A DNA stretch of 64,000 nucleotides from Lachnospiraceae bacterium (GCA_002892395.1 NBBL01000011.1:1-64000); one strand, 5' to 3'. Numbered from the stretch's first letter, positions 25,876 to 35,526 are shown. Numbers and translations are program-made. Notes: generated by a model not told the origin, from the letters alone.

Positions 25876-27663
25876 TTATTGATCCGCTCCTTTCTCTTGA
25901 TTGGATGCCGCCCATGCTTTGGCACCAACATGTGCTTCCCACATGGAGCGGTAAAGGGAGCAAGCCTTCAGAAGTTCATTCTGCGTTCCTTCCGCCACTT
26001 TTGTGCCTTCCTGCAAAACAACGATTTTGTCGGCATTTTTTATCGTAGAAAGCCTATGGGCAATCACTAACAGCGTCTTGCCACGCGTTAGTTCATTAAT
26101 CGATTTTTGGAGTTGAAGTTCATTTTCCGGATCAGTAAATGCAGTTGCTTCATCCAAAACAACGATAGGGGCATCTTTTAGTATTGCCCTGGCAATTGCT
26201 ATACGCTGTTTTTCACCGCCCGACAGTTTGTCCCCCGCTTCTCCAGCCGGCGTGTCCCAACCTTGTTCTAAACGTGAAATAAACTCTTCGCATTGTGCCA
26301 TATGAGCAGCCTGAAACACCTCTTCTTTTGTTGCGGCCGGATTGCCCACGCGGATATTTTCAAAAAGGGACATATTGAAAAGAAAAGTATCCTGAGAAAC
26401 ATAGCTGATGAGTCCTGAGAGCTGTCCAAGTGGCAAAGAGCGTATATCCTTTCCTCCGATACAAATACATCCCTGATTCACATCCCAAAAACGCAAAAGC
26501 AATCGAGATAAGGTAGATTTTCCTCCGCCGGAAGGGCCTACCAAAGCTACGAAAGATTCCTCGGGTATTTCTAAAGAAAAATCTTTAACGACAGGTGCTT
26601 GAGCCTCTTCATAAGAAAATGTGACATCCTTATATGAAATGTCATAACCAGACAGTTCTTTCGACTCTTTTTCTTCCGGAAGCTCTTGCAAGTCTAAGAT
26701 TTTCTGAACATCCAGCAGAGCGTATTCAATGGATTTATAGCCGTTGACAGCTGTCGTAAAGTATGAAACGGGGCCTACCAGACTTAAGGAAAGGATGATG
26801 GTAAGCGTTAGTTCGGCAGGTGTTAGATTTCCTGTAGCATAAAGCAAGATACCTGCCGGAAGAATGCCTAACAGTGTGCTCGGCAGTATCGCCGCTGCAA
26901 AATTCATCAGCGGCCAAGTGGAGCGAAACCAATCTAAAGTAAAATCTTTAAAGGACGTGATCGCATTCGTATATTTTTTATAGGATTTACCGGATTGATT
27001 AAAAGCCTTGACAACCTCAATGCCTTCCACATATTCCACAATCACACTGTCCACTTTTTTAGAAGCTTTCATATAGCTGTCATATTTGCTGTTAAATGTC
27101 TTCATGACGATCGCATAGGCGAGCACGCCAAAAGGAATGCAGGCAACAGATGCCAATGCGACTTTCCAATTCCATGCCAGCATGAAAATAAATACGATAA
27201 CAGGAAAAATCAGATTCGATAAGCCTTCCGGTATCAAGTGTGCCAAAGGTAATTCAATCGTTTCTACACGGTCAACAATAATGCTCTTGAGTTCACCGGC
27301 AGTTTTTCCTGTTACAGTTCCAAGCGGCAATCGCATTAATTTATCGGTCAGTCGGCTTCGTATATTTTTAAGAATATGGTAGGCGGCATGATGAGACCGA
27401 TTCGTTGAGATTGTGTGAAACAAAACTTTAAGGCCATATCCTGCGACGCACAAAAGGAACCAAGGGACAAGTGAATGCACAGAAATTTGACTGCTGTCTT
27501 GTACGTTTGAAAAAAATACAAGAAGGACTTGATAGATCCCAAAATAAGGCAAAAAACCACAGAAAACGCTTAGCACGGCAAATAGAATAGATCGTATAAA
27601 CTGTGGTTTCGCACTGTCTGCAAAAGACAGAACAATCGGCAATATTCTTTTTTTGCTTTTCAA
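25876..27663 (-). CDS. ABC transporter, exporter fold, permease/ATPase (YbtP/IrtA-like)
   Basis: A 595-residue half-transporter, partner of the gene at 24127. Six transmembrane helices, then Walker A GPSGGGKST, signature LSGGEKQR and Walker B IVVLDEATAFTDPE. It appears to start at TTG 27663 with a GAGGTG site upstream; no ATG is better placed. A 12-base perfect inverted repeat lies in the leader between this gene and the AraC gene. Confidence 0.88.
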   Translation of the reverse strand: MKSKKRILPIVLSFADSAKPQFIRSILFAVLSVFCGFLPYFGIYQVLLVFFSNVQDSSQISVHSLVPWFLLCVAGYGLKVLFHTISTNRSHHAAYHILKNIRSRLTDKLMRLPLGTVTGKTAGELKSIIVDRVETIELPLAHLIPEGLSNLIFPVIVFIFMLAWNWKVALASVACIPFGVLAYAIVMKTFNSKYDSYMKASKKVDSVIVEYVEGIEVVKAFNQSGKSYKKYTNAITSFKDFTLDWFRSTWPLMNFAAAILPSTLLGILPAGILLYATGNLTPAELTLTIILSLSLVGPVSYFTTAVNGYKSIEYALLDVQKILDLQELPEEKESKELSGYDISYKDVTFSYEEAQAPVVKDFSLEIPEESFVALVGPSGGGKSTLSRLLLRFWDVNQGCICIGGKDIRSLPLGQLSGLISYVSQDTFLFNMSLFENIRVGNPAATKEEVFQAAHMAQCEEFISRLEQGWDTPAGEAGDKLSGGEKQRIAIARAILKDAPIVVLDEATAFTDPENELQLQKSINELTRGKTLLVIAHRLSTIKNADKIVVLQEGTKVAEGTQNELLKACSLYRSMWEAHVGAKAWAASNQEKGADQ

Positions 27664-27683
27664 AATAAAAACACCTCATTTCT

Positions 27684-27730
27684 AAACTGTTTTGGCCGAA
27701 GAGAATTCAACGTATTCTCCAAAACAGTTT
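27684..27730 (-). promoter_or_regulatory. Long dyad in the leader of the exporter-fold ABC pair
   Basis: AAACTGTTTTGG (27684-27695) and CCAAAACAGTTT (27719-27730) are perfect inverted copies, with an inner AGAAT/ATTCT pair. It could be an RNA hairpin separating expression of the AraC gene from the ABC pair, or a binding site for the AraC protein. There is no T tract for simple termination. Confidence 0.6.
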
Positions 27731-27780
27731 ATGAAATAAGGTGTGGTCCGTTCCACCCTCTAATGGGAAAACAGCTCCGT

Positions 27781-28743
27781 TCAGACAAGAGTTTTTCTAT
27801 AGTCTCGTGGCGTTAATCCACGAAGGGACTTGAAGGCAGCTGAAAACTTGGATGGGTTTTGGTAGCCTAAATCATTCGCAATTTCAAGTATGCTCTTCGA
27901 TGAATCTTTTAAGAGCAAAGCCGCTGCATTAACGCGATACTCTTGCATATAGGCATAAATCGATTTTCCATAAATAATTTTGAACGCTTTTTTCATAGAT
28001 GTGAGTGGCATATCAATGAAACTCGAACATTCGGTTAACGTATAAAATCGGTCAAGATGTGAAGTCAACCTTTTTTCCAAAGATTTGATCTTAGTTACTT
28101 GGGCGAAATTTAAAAAGTCGTTTTGTTGTTTTGCCAAAGAAATATCCATACCATCCAAATAAAGAAGAAGTTCTAATACCTTAATTTTCAGATAAGGGAC
28201 TCTATCTTTTTCAGGAATTTGATAAATTTCGGCTAAGATATGGTTCGTTTGTGGATTGGAACGCATAATAAAGCTTTCATAGCCTTTTGATGTTCTACAG
28301 AATTTGTTTTTCAAATTTTCCACATCAACCGGAAATCCGTTTAATAATGTCCTTATCGTTTCAGAACCCTGCGGAAAGAGAATACTGATTGTGATTCCGT
28401 GATAGTGTTTAAGTGGAAAGTAAAACTCTCCGCAATGCTGGGTGCGTACTTCCATCTGCAAATCACCGGCACTGATATAGGTGTACTTTTCCGGATGAAT
28501 GCTATTTTCTATTCTTCCTTCTTTACAGTAATCAATGGTGAACATCGATTGATGTGGCTTGAAAGCTGAGTAACAAGTTTTGAGATGAAAGTCATTAAAA
28601 AGTACAAAGACGCCTTCGAAAAGGGAGTAGCAAGTCATCATCCCCAAGCCGGTTTCATCATGCAAAAAAAAGATAGAACTGCCATCTTCTCGTTTCTGCA
28701 TTTTGATATTATCTCCCATATTGCCTAAGGCGTTCATTGTCAT
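27781..28743 (-). CDS. AraC family transcriptional regulator (YbtA-like context)
   Basis: A 320-residue protein with a variable ligand-sensing N-terminus and two helix-turn-helix units at about 225-320 (LTECSSFIDMPLTSMKKAF and ILEIANDLGYQNPSKFSAAF, then GLTPRDYRK). The start overlaps the fused ATPase stop (ATGA), so it is made with the importer it probably controls. Siderophore-type AraC activators bind the ferric chelate as inducer; that role is inferred from context. Confidence 0.9.
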   Translation of the reverse strand: MTMNALGNMGDNIKMQKREDGSSIFFLHDETGLGMMTCYSLFEGVFVLFNDFHLKTCYSAFKPHQSMFTIDYCKEGRIENSIHPEKYTYISAGDLQMEVRTQHCGEFYFPLKHYHGITISILFPQGSETIRTLLNGFPVDVENLKNKFCRTSKGYESFIMRSNPQTNHILAEIYQIPEKDRVPYLKIKVLELLLYLDGMDISLAKQQNDFLNFAQVTKIKSLEKRLTSHLDRFYTLTECSSFIDMPLTSMKKAFKIIYGKSIYAYMQEYRVNAAALLLKDSSKSILEIANDLGYQNPSKFSAAFKSLRGLTPRDYRKTLV

Positions 28744-30209
28744 GAAACCTCCTCTCTAAAAAAATTCTGCAATTTCTGTACTGTCGTCTGGTTCAAATCA
28801 TATTGCTCCTTAATCTGCCCATTTTTCATTTCAACAATATGCTGACAGGCAAGAGCAATAAACTCCGGGTCATGAGTAATAATTAAGCATGTTTTTCCTA
28901 AAAGAATGATTCTCTTTATGATTTGTGCAAAACGCTGCATGTTTTCCAAATCAAGACCACTGGTCGGCTCATCAAAGATTAAAACATCTCGATTGCTCAT
29001 CAGAGCGGAGGCTACTGCAACACGCTGCTTTTGCCCTCCTGAAAGAGACATGGGATGTTCGTCTTTAAAGCCATCCAGATGGAGTTCTTGGAGTATTGCC
29101 TCGGCTGCAGAATGATTTTCTTCTTCCTGAGAAATCAAAAGCTCTTCCATAACCGTTTCTGTAAACAACTGATGATTCACTTCCTGTTGCACAAGATAGG
29201 TCAGATCACGTCTTTTTTTAGGTGGAAACGTCTTGTTTTTATAGATCAGTTTGCTTTTGTCTTTTTTCACCAGTCCGCAAAGAAGTTTGGCAAAAGTGGA
29301 CTTGCCGGCACCGTTTGAACCTATGAGAGCGGTTGCCCTTCCCAGAGGAAGTTGAAACTTCGGAATACTCAATACGCTTTGCGTATTGTGGTAGGAAAAA
29401 TTCACATCGTAAAGCTCTAAAAAATCTTTCGTCGGCGATAATGGATCGGAAGTTCCAAATGAAAGCTGTTTTATGTCCGGAATACGTATCCCATGCGTTT
29501 CATAAAACGAACTCGGTAACTCGAAAAAGTTAACGCCTTGATAGTCTCCGATCATCTCGCCGGCATCAAGCAATATCACACGATCCACTAAATTTTTTAA
29601 ATAATGGATGCGATGCTCGGCAATAACGATTGTTTTTCCCTCATCTTTCCAAAATTGTATCATCTCTTGCAAATTTGCGATGGCGGAAAAATCAAGATTA
29701 GCACTTGGCTCATCCATAAGAACAAGATTGGGAGAAAGCACAGCCACAGAGGCACAAGCAATTTTTTGTTTTTCTCCGGAAGAAAGATGAAACAAACTCT
29801 TTCCCATCAATTTCTCAATATGCAAAGAGGATACGATTTTGTTAAAGCGCAATCGAATATCCTCTTTTGACATACCTAAATTTTCACAGGCAAAAACCAG
29901 TTCACTATCCGTATCTACATTAAAAAACTGGCTGCTGGGATTTTGGAATACGCAGCCAACAATCGGCGCGAGTTCATACAGAGCAAGCGTTTGTGGACTT
30001 TTACCAAAAACAGATACACTTCCCAAACTTTTCCCTTCATAGTAATGAGGAATAAGTCCATTTAAAGCTCGTATTATGGTCGTCTTACCACATCCGGACA
30101 TTCCCGTTAAAAGAACGCATTGACCGTCAGGGATTCTCAGATTGATATTTTTAAGTGTACTTTGGCCAGAGGATGTATAGGAAAAAGAAAAATTTCTTAT
30201 TTCTATCAT
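28740..30209 (-). CDS. ECF transporter double ATPase (EcfA1-EcfA2 fusion type)
   Basis: A 489-residue protein with two ABC ATPase domains in one chain. Domain 1: GMSGCGKTT (36-44), LSSGEKQK, LVLMDEPSANLD. Domain 2: GSNGAGKST, LSGGQKQR, VLIFDEPTSGLD. It energises the T and S membrane proteins encoded just upstream. The start overlaps the T gene stop by 4 bases. Confidence 0.93.
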   Translation of the reverse strand: MIEIRNFSFSYTSSGQSTLKNINLRIPDGQCVLLTGMSGCGKTTIIRALNGLIPHYYEGKSLGSVSVFGKSPQTLALYELAPIVGCVFQNPSSQFFNVDTDSELVFACENLGMSKEDIRLRFNKIVSSLHIEKLMGKSLFHLSSGEKQKIACASVAVLSPNLVLMDEPSANLDFSAIANLQEMIQFWKDEGKTIVIAEHRIHYLKNLVDRVILLDAGEMIGDYQGVNFFELPSSFYETHGIRIPDIKQLSFGTSDPLSPTKDFLELYDVNFSYHNTQSVLSIPKFQLPLGRATALIGSNGAGKSTFAKLLCGLVKKDKSKLIYKNKTFPPKKRRDLTYLVQQEVNHQLFTETVMEELLISQEEENHSAAEAILQELHLDGFKDEHPMSLSGGQKQRVAVASALMSNRDVLIFDEPTSGLDLENMQRFAQIIKRIILLGKTCLIITHDPEFIALACQHIVEMKNGQIKEQYDLNQTTVQKLQNFFREEVS

Positions 30210-30934
30210 GACGAACCTCCGACCTTATAAAAGATAAGTACACACAAGCTAACCAGGCAAAGCACCAGAAAGAGTATATCCTGCAAATGGAATCCAATTT
30301 TACAGACATTGGTGCGCCTAATCGGCGCGCCTAAGCCATGTGTTAAAGCAGATGCGGAAAGTTCGTCACCGATTTTTACGCAGGACACCATCAGCGGAAC
30401 CAGACGATATTCCACAGTTTTCCACGGTTTTGAACCACCTAAAGAGATGCCTCTCATTTTCATTGCATCGGCTATGGCGTGATACTCTTCCAAGATGGTA
30501 GGAAAAAAGCGAAAAACAACGGAAAGTGGAATCGTAATCTGGGTAGGAACACGCATGCGTTCCATTGCTGCCATAAACTCGCTGATTTTCGTTGAGCTGA
30601 ACAAATAGGCACCCATGGCAAGCCCCGGCATCATGCGAACAAAAATACCGCAAAAAGCCACCAACAGAAAACCTAAAAATCCGGTAACGAGCGGCAAAAG
30701 ATATATCTGCCCTACATAGGCCGCTATGAATAAAATGGCATATATGGCGGCATATTTCCACTTGCTTTCAATCAGAAACAGTATAAAGGGAACGGATATA
30801 AGGAGTATTCGAATCGGAGCCAGCCAATATCCATGTCCTCCTCCCACAACGACAGCAGCGATGGTAAAGACAAGAAGTATTTTTGTTCGAGGATCAAGAA
30901 ATTCTTTTTTTGATCGCGTTTGAATAGGCTGCAT
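30206..30934 (-). CDS. ECF transporter transmembrane (T) component
   Basis: A 242-residue CbiQ/EcfT-like membrane protein with five or six hydrophobic segments. The late AMKMRGISLGG is the Ala-Arg-Gly coupling motif (Ala-X-X-X-Arg-Gly) that docks on the ATPases. It starts 6 bases after the S-component stop. Confidence 0.9.
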   Translation of the reverse strand: MQPIQTRSKKEFLDPRTKILLVFTIAAVVVGGGHGYWLAPIRILLISVPFILFLIESKWKYAAIYAILFIAAYVGQIYLLPLVTGFLGFLLVAFCGIFVRMMPGLAMGAYLFSSTKISEFMAAMERMRVPTQITIPLSVVFRFFPTILEEYHAIADAMKMRGISLGGSKPWKTVEYRLVPLMVSCVKIGDELSASALTHGLGAPIRRTNVCKIGFHLQDILFLVLCLVSLCVLIFYKVGGSS

Positions 30935-30940
30935 GATAGA

Positions 30941-31531
30941 TTAGACAATCCCGGCGCGTTCGAACTGCTTTTTTAGAAGGGAACGTCCAATCAAAGCACC
31001 AAGGATGCCCGCGATAAATATGCCTACAAGTAATGGGATCAAACTCCAGTCCGGAATAAGCTTCATAAGTGCATCCGCATAGGCCTTTCCGTAACCGCCC
31101 TGTGCTAAATTTTGATAATAAGCATCACGACTAATAACAATAGGAATATAGTTGCCGATCAGCCATATTGAAAAAATACCTTTGCTGAGAATTACTTTTT
31201 TTGCACTGGAATAATCCGAGGATTTTAATAACAAATCCGCTAAAAAGCCCGCAATAAGTCCGGTGAAGGGTGCATATACGCCCATTCCCATGACCCCGAT
31301 TAGTAATCCAAGCAAAAATCCCATAATGGTTATAAGCCCAAACTTTTTCGTTTTGCTCACAAACAACACATACGGAATACCGTCAATAAGCGACACGATG
31401 ATGCCTAAAAGCGGAATAAATATTGGCATGTAACCCAGCATTGCTACTGCCATGCAAAGAGTAAACATGATGGCAGTAAAAATACCTGTGGTGATCAAAT
31501 CTTTTGCTTTAATCCCAGATGATTTTTTCAT
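30941..31531 (-). CDS. ECF transporter S component, MptD family
   Basis: A 196-residue integral membrane substrate-binding subunit with five or six helices. The N-terminal KAKDLITTGIFTAIMF is a typical start for the MptD group of S components. ATG 31531 is preferred over 31546 because GGAGG lies 9 bases before it. It is the first gene of the six-gene minus-strand operon. The substrate of the MptD group is not firmly known; here the YbtPQ-like pair suggests a metallophore. Confidence 0.85.
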   Translation of the reverse strand: MKKSSGIKAKDLITTGIFTAIMFTLCMAVAMLGYMPIFIPLLGIIVSLIDGIPYVLFVSKTKKFGLITIMGFLLGLLIGVMGMGVYAPFTGLIAGFLADLLLKSSDYSSAKKVILSKGIFSIWLIGNYIPIVISRDAYYQNLAQGGYGKAYADALMKLIPDWSLIPLLVGIFIAGILGALIGRSLLKKQFERAGIV

Positions 31532-31558
31532 ACGATTAACCTCCATTGAGTTAGAACA

Positions 31559-31571
31559 AGCTAATTTAGCT
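31559..31571 (-). promoter_or_regulatory. Palindrome upstream of the ECF operon
   Basis: AGCTAATTTAGCT is a perfect 13-base palindrome 28 bp before the S-component start. It faintly resembles DtxR/IdeR-type metal-repressor sites (TTAG...CTAA) but is not a good consensus match. Function unproven. Confidence 0.35.
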
Positions 31572-31676
31572 CATTTGATTAAACCTCTTTAAGGGCATTT
31601 CATTCAACCCCGATTAAAATAAAAAGCTCCATTCGGACATTTTATAGAGTCTTGATTTGTGAGCCATTTCTGAAGG

Positions 31677-31849
31677 TTAGCGGATATCTTCTTTGCTGAA
31701 TACCGTGATGTGATCTACAAGAGCACAGAAGCTCTGTTCGTCGAATGTTTGCAGAAGCCTGACAGCACAGCATTCCAGTCATGCCAGGGGTATTCCAGCT
31801 CTGTGCCGTACTGCTGGCGTATCCATGTAAATAATTCTTGTCGTGTCAT
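31677..31849 (-). pseudogene. Fused relics: MmcQ/YjbR-like N-terminus and serine-recombinase C-terminus
   Basis: From ATG 31849 the frame reads MTRQELFTWIRQQYGTELEY and PWHDWNAVL, the start of an MmcQ/YjbR-family protein. It then stops at 31715. In another frame, LLQTFDEQSFCALVDHITVF followed by SKEDIR to the TAA at 31677 looks like the end of a large serine recombinase. The join marks a deletion or an old integration boundary next to the repair and defence island. Confidence 0.5.
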
Positions 31850-31852
31850 CTC

Positions 31853-32143
31853 TTAAGTTAATTTTTTACGATAAAATCTTGTACGCTTGATATATCGTGG
31901 GATACTTATCCTGTCCACTCGCATAAATTCAAGAATGTCTGCCAAATCAAACGATTTCTCTTTCGACCAGTCAGAATATTTCCTATGCTGAACCAGCCAT
32001 CCTCCAATCATGTAGTACTCCAATGCATCCTCGTCATCTTCGCTCTGAATATCGTGACCACAGAGAAACCGGTACTCAATCGGCGATTTTGCATAAAGCC
32101 TACGGAAACGTGCTTTGGATCTTTGATTTAAGACAAAAATCAT
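31853..32143 (-). CDS. Hypothetical protein
   Basis: A 96-residue basic protein rich in Arg and Tyr (FRRLYAKSPIEYRFLCGHD, YIKRTRFYRKK). I do not recognise the family. It has a GAGG site before the ATG and follows the RecD2-like gene by about 60 bp, so it may be the last gene of that unit. Confidence 0.55.
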   Translation of the reverse strand: MIFVLNQRSKARFRRLYAKSPIEYRFLCGHDIQSEDDEDALEYYMIGGWLVQHRKYSDWSKEKSFDLADILEFMRVDRISIPRYIKRTRFYRKKLT

Positions 32144-32204
32144 TCAATCCTCATACCATTCCTTATATGCCGGTATCTCAGATGCAATCATTTCCGGATA
32201 AAGA

Positions 32205-34856
32205 CTATATTTGACGCCGAATCCACTCCATAAGCACCCGGACGATATACTCCTGCTGCTCCTGGGAAAGCTCCACGCCCTTTGGGATTCCATGCCACTT
32301 TTCCAGACAGCCCCGGCAGCACGTCGCCGTTGCGTGCTGGGCGACAAAGACAGGATGCCCCCGCATGGGGGTCTGCTTTCCATCGTTTTTCGGTTCTGCG
32401 GGTGCGAGACGCTGTGCCACAAAATCCGCAGCGTGCGACTGCACGACAGCCAGCCCTTTATCCCGGATATAAGCACGGTCATTTGCTTTCAGAGAAAAGC
32501 TGCTGCGGAACTTTGACTGCGAGAGCCGTTCAAACAGTCCGCCGCCATAGGCTGCCGGTTCCTCCCGGACAAAGGTGATCTGCGTCCCGCCTTTATAGGT
32601 CACGGTTCGTTCACCCGGCATTTCTCCGGCAGCTCTGCTTTGCTGCGGAGCAGTCCCGTCCTTCAGGCGCTCTGCCAGACGGGTATTCCTTGCTGCGGTT
32701 GTTTCGTTTTTGATGGCATACCAGAGTGCTTTCTTTTCCCCGATCAGCACCAGAATTTTCTTTGCACGGGTCACGCCGGTATAGAGCAGATTCCGCTGGA
32801 GCATCACATAATGGCTCATGGTAAACGGCATGACCACAATGGGATACTCGGAACCCTGAGCTTTGTGGATCGTCGTTGCATAGGCAAGTGTCAGTTCATC
32901 GAGTTCTGTAACATCGTAAACGACCGCACGCCCGTCATAATCGACCGTCAGCTCCCGTTCTTCCATGTCAACGGCAGCAATCGTCCCGATGTCGCCGTTA
33001 AATACCTCCTTATCATAGTCATTGCGAATCTGCATGACCTTATCCTTCAGCCGGTACTCCGTCCCTCCGCGCCTTAAAAAGACCGAAGACGGGTTCATGG
33101 CCTGCTGGAGAACCTGATTCAGATTGGCCGCGCCGCAGATGCCGCGCTGCATCGGCGTCAGTACCTGAATATCCCGAAACGCATCCGCATGATAATAGCG
33201 CGGAAGGTTTCTGGTGCAAAACTGCACGAGCGTCTCCACGACCTCCTCGTTTGTTTCCTTCGATGCAAAGAAGAAATCCGAATCTTTCCCGCCACGCAGA
33301 TCAATCACTTCGCCCCGGTTAATGCGGTGCGCATTCATGATAATCCGGCTGCCCTGTGCCTGACGGAAAATCCTCGTAAGACGCACAACCGGAATCCGGC
33401 CGGACGCGATCATGTCCTTCAGAACATTCCCCGCGCCGACGCTCGGAAGCTGGTCAGTGTCGCCCACCATGATGAGCGTCATATGATCCGGCAGCGCTTT
33501 TAGGAGATTATACATCAGCATGATATCGATCATGGAGCATTCGTCCAGGATCAGGACATCTCCCTCCAGCGGAGCCTGCTCATTCCTCTGATACCCCTCC
33601 GGAGGCTTGTATTCCAGCAAACGGTGAATCGTCTTCGCTTCCATGCCAGTGGTTTCGGACATTCGCTTCGCGGCCCGCCCGGTGGGCGCTGCCAGAATGA
33701 TTTCGCAGCCTGCCTTCCCGTAAGCAGAGATAATTCCCATTGTCGTGGTCGTCTTGCCTGTGCCGGGGCCGCCGGTCAGGATCATCACCTTGGAGGACAC
33801 CGCCGTCCGAATCGCTTCCAGCTGAATCTCGTCATAGGTGATTTCCGTCTGTGCTTTCACGCTCTCCAAAACCTTGTCCGCGTCGGGTGCGGTGCGGCGG
33901 CTGGCGGATAAGAGGGTCAGAATCCGCTTTGCACAGCCGGTTTCGGAAAAACAATACGGCGGCAGATAGATGGCCTCCTCATCCCGGATGACATCCTCTG
34001 TCCCCAGCATTTCGTCAAGCGCCTCTTCCAGACTGCTTTGCAGCGCTTCCTCTGTCAACAGCGGCTTTTCCTCAAATGCCGCAGCCTGTTTCTCCGACTG
34101 CGCCTCACCGGTTTTCCCCGGCATCAGCAGTTTTACAGCGGTAGACAGAAGCTGCTCCCGCTCTGCGTAGCAATGTCCGTTTTCCGCCAGCTTATTTAAC
34201 GTGTAAAGAATCCCGCTGCGCAGCCGGATAAAGCGGTCTTTCCCGATCCCCAGCTTTTCGGCAATCGTATCCGCTGTCTTAAAACCAATGCCCCAGATGT
34301 CATCGGCAAGCCGGTACGGGTTGTCTTTTACGACATTGATGCTGTCTGACGCATACGTTTTATAAATCTTCGTAGCATGAGCCGTACTGACCCCATATCC
34401 CTGAAGGAACAGCATGATATTCTTGATTTCCTTCTGGTCAACCCAGCTCTTTTTGATCCGCTCCACGCGGATTTTTCCGATTCCCTCTACTTCAAGAAGG
34501 CGATCCGGCGTTTCCTCGATAACATCGAGCGTATCCTTGCCGAATTTCTGAACAATTCGTCCCGCAAACTTCGGCCCAACACCTTTGATCAGGCCGGAGC
34601 CAAGATATTTCTCAATCCCATAGACCGTTGCCGGAAGCGTTTCCTCAAATTTTTCCGCACAAAACTGCCTGCCGTATTTCGCGTCAACCTTCCAGTAACC
34701 CTCCAGAGACAGCACAGAGCCGACGTGGGTTTCCGGCATGATCCCAACTACTGTCACGAGATCCTGCGCCTTCTTCACGGCGACCTTCAGCACAGAATAG
34801 CCGTTTTCTGCGTTCTGATATGTAATTCGTTCCACTACGCAGCGAAGATGCTCCAT
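32205..34856 (-). CDS. RecD2-type ATP-dependent DNA helicase with C-terminal DUF4186-like domain
   Basis: An SF1B 5'-3' helicase of 883 residues. The order is an N-terminal OB-like region, helix-hairpin-helix repeats (LIKGVGPKFAGRIV, LLEVEGIGKIRVERI), Walker A ILTGGPGTGKTTTTMG, Walker B LILDECSMIDI, GDTDQLPSVGAGNVL, and the UvrD-C-like ATTIHKAQGSEYP and LLYTGVTRAKK. Beyond the usual RecD2 end is a segment HPVFVAQHATATCCRGCLEK then WHGIPKG, which looks like DUF4186, a small cysteine-rich domain. ATG 34856 has GGAGG 8 bases upstream and is preferred over 34880. It lies in an operon with SRAP and Ada-like genes. Confidence 0.9.
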   Translation of the reverse strand: MEHLRCVVERITYQNAENGYSVLKVAVKKAQDLVTVVGIMPETHVGSVLSLEGYWKVDAKYGRQFCAEKFEETLPATVYGIEKYLGSGLIKGVGPKFAGRIVQKFGKDTLDVIEETPDRLLEVEGIGKIRVERIKKSWVDQKEIKNIMLFLQGYGVSTAHATKIYKTYASDSINVVKDNPYRLADDIWGIGFKTADTIAEKLGIGKDRFIRLRSGILYTLNKLAENGHCYAEREQLLSTAVKLLMPGKTGEAQSEKQAAAFEEKPLLTEEALQSSLEEALDEMLGTEDVIRDEEAIYLPPYCFSETGCAKRILTLLSASRRTAPDADKVLESVKAQTEITYDEIQLEAIRTAVSSKVMILTGGPGTGKTTTTMGIISAYGKAGCEIILAAPTGRAAKRMSETTGMEAKTIHRLLEYKPPEGYQRNEQAPLEGDVLILDECSMIDIMLMYNLLKALPDHMTLIMVGDTDQLPSVGAGNVLKDMIASGRIPVVRLTRIFRQAQGSRIIMNAHRINRGEVIDLRGGKDSDFFFASKETNEEVVETLVQFCTRNLPRYYHADAFRDIQVLTPMQRGICGAANLNQVLQQAMNPSSVFLRRGGTEYRLKDKVMQIRNDYDKEVFNGDIGTIAAVDMEERELTVDYDGRAVVYDVTELDELTLAYATTIHKAQGSEYPIVVMPFTMSHYVMLQRNLLYTGVTRAKKILVLIGEKKALWYAIKNETTAARNTRLAERLKDGTAPQQSRAAGEMPGERTVTYKGGTQITFVREEPAAYGGGLFERLSQSKFRSSFSLKANDRAYIRDKGLAVVQSHAADFVAQRLAPAEPKNDGKQTPMRGHPVFVAQHATATCCRGCLEKWHGIPKGVELSQEQQEYIVRVLMEWIRRQI

Positions 34857-34905
34857 GCGCTCGACCTCCAACGTTTTCATTGCTCCGACTGGATTTACTC
34901 ACGAT

Positions 34906-35490
34906 TCAGAAAAGCGACATTTGCTCATACTCTGACTGACGGTTCATGAGAACCGGCACTTGCTCCAGGAGCCTGTTCGTACACCGGTCATCACATATCC
35001 AGTCTTCCGGCCGCCGTTCTTCCAGCACCAGCGGCATTCGGTCGTGAACGCTCCGCATACTGTCATTCGCCTGTGTAGTCAGTATCACAAAATGTTCCTT
35101 GTTTCCAATGATGTCGTAAAACCCGGCCAGGAACATTGTCCGGCCATCCTGTCTGCGAAACGTGTTCTTCTCCCGGCTTGCATTCCATTCATAAAAGTGC
35201 GCCGCCGGAATTACCGCTCTGTGATACTGAATGCCCGCAGAAAACAGCTTTTTCTCCCGGACACTCTCGGTGCGGGCATTAAAAATCACGCCGCCGTCCA
35301 AAATCTTCGGACAGCCCCAGGACTGGCAGGAAAGTTTCAGCTTTCTGTTTTCCCTATAGATGACCGGTGCCATATCCGTCGGATGAATGTCTCTCCGCAA
35401 GCGCATAGACCGAATGCTGTTATCTATGCTTTGCACAATATTTTCCATGTCCCGCAAGGTACTGTCATCCACATGAAAAACGCCACACAT
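34906..35490 (-). CDS. SRAP domain protein (HMCES/YedK family)
   Basis: A 194-residue sensor of abasic sites that forms a DNA-protein crosslink through Cys2. Starting at ATG 35490 (GGAGGG site 7 bases upstream) places Cys2 at the new N-terminus once Met is removed, as required. The Asn in IFNARTESV, Glu in IPAAHFYEW and His in SVHDRMPLVL of the active site are present. It sits between the Ada-like and RecD2-like genes, which fits a DNA-damage operon. Confidence 0.93.
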   Translation of the reverse strand: MCGVFHVDDSTLRDMENIVQSIDNSIRSMRLRRDIHPTDMAPVIYRENRKLKLSCQSWGCPKILDGGVIFNARTESVREKKLFSAGIQYHRAVIPAAHFYEWNASREKNTFRRQDGRTMFLAGFYDIIGNKEHFVILTTQANDSMRSVHDRMPLVLEERRPEDWICDDRCTNRLLEQVPVLMNRQSEYEQMSLF

Positions 35491-35526
35491 TTTCTGCCCT
35501 CCCTCGGAGAATATCAACACATTTCC

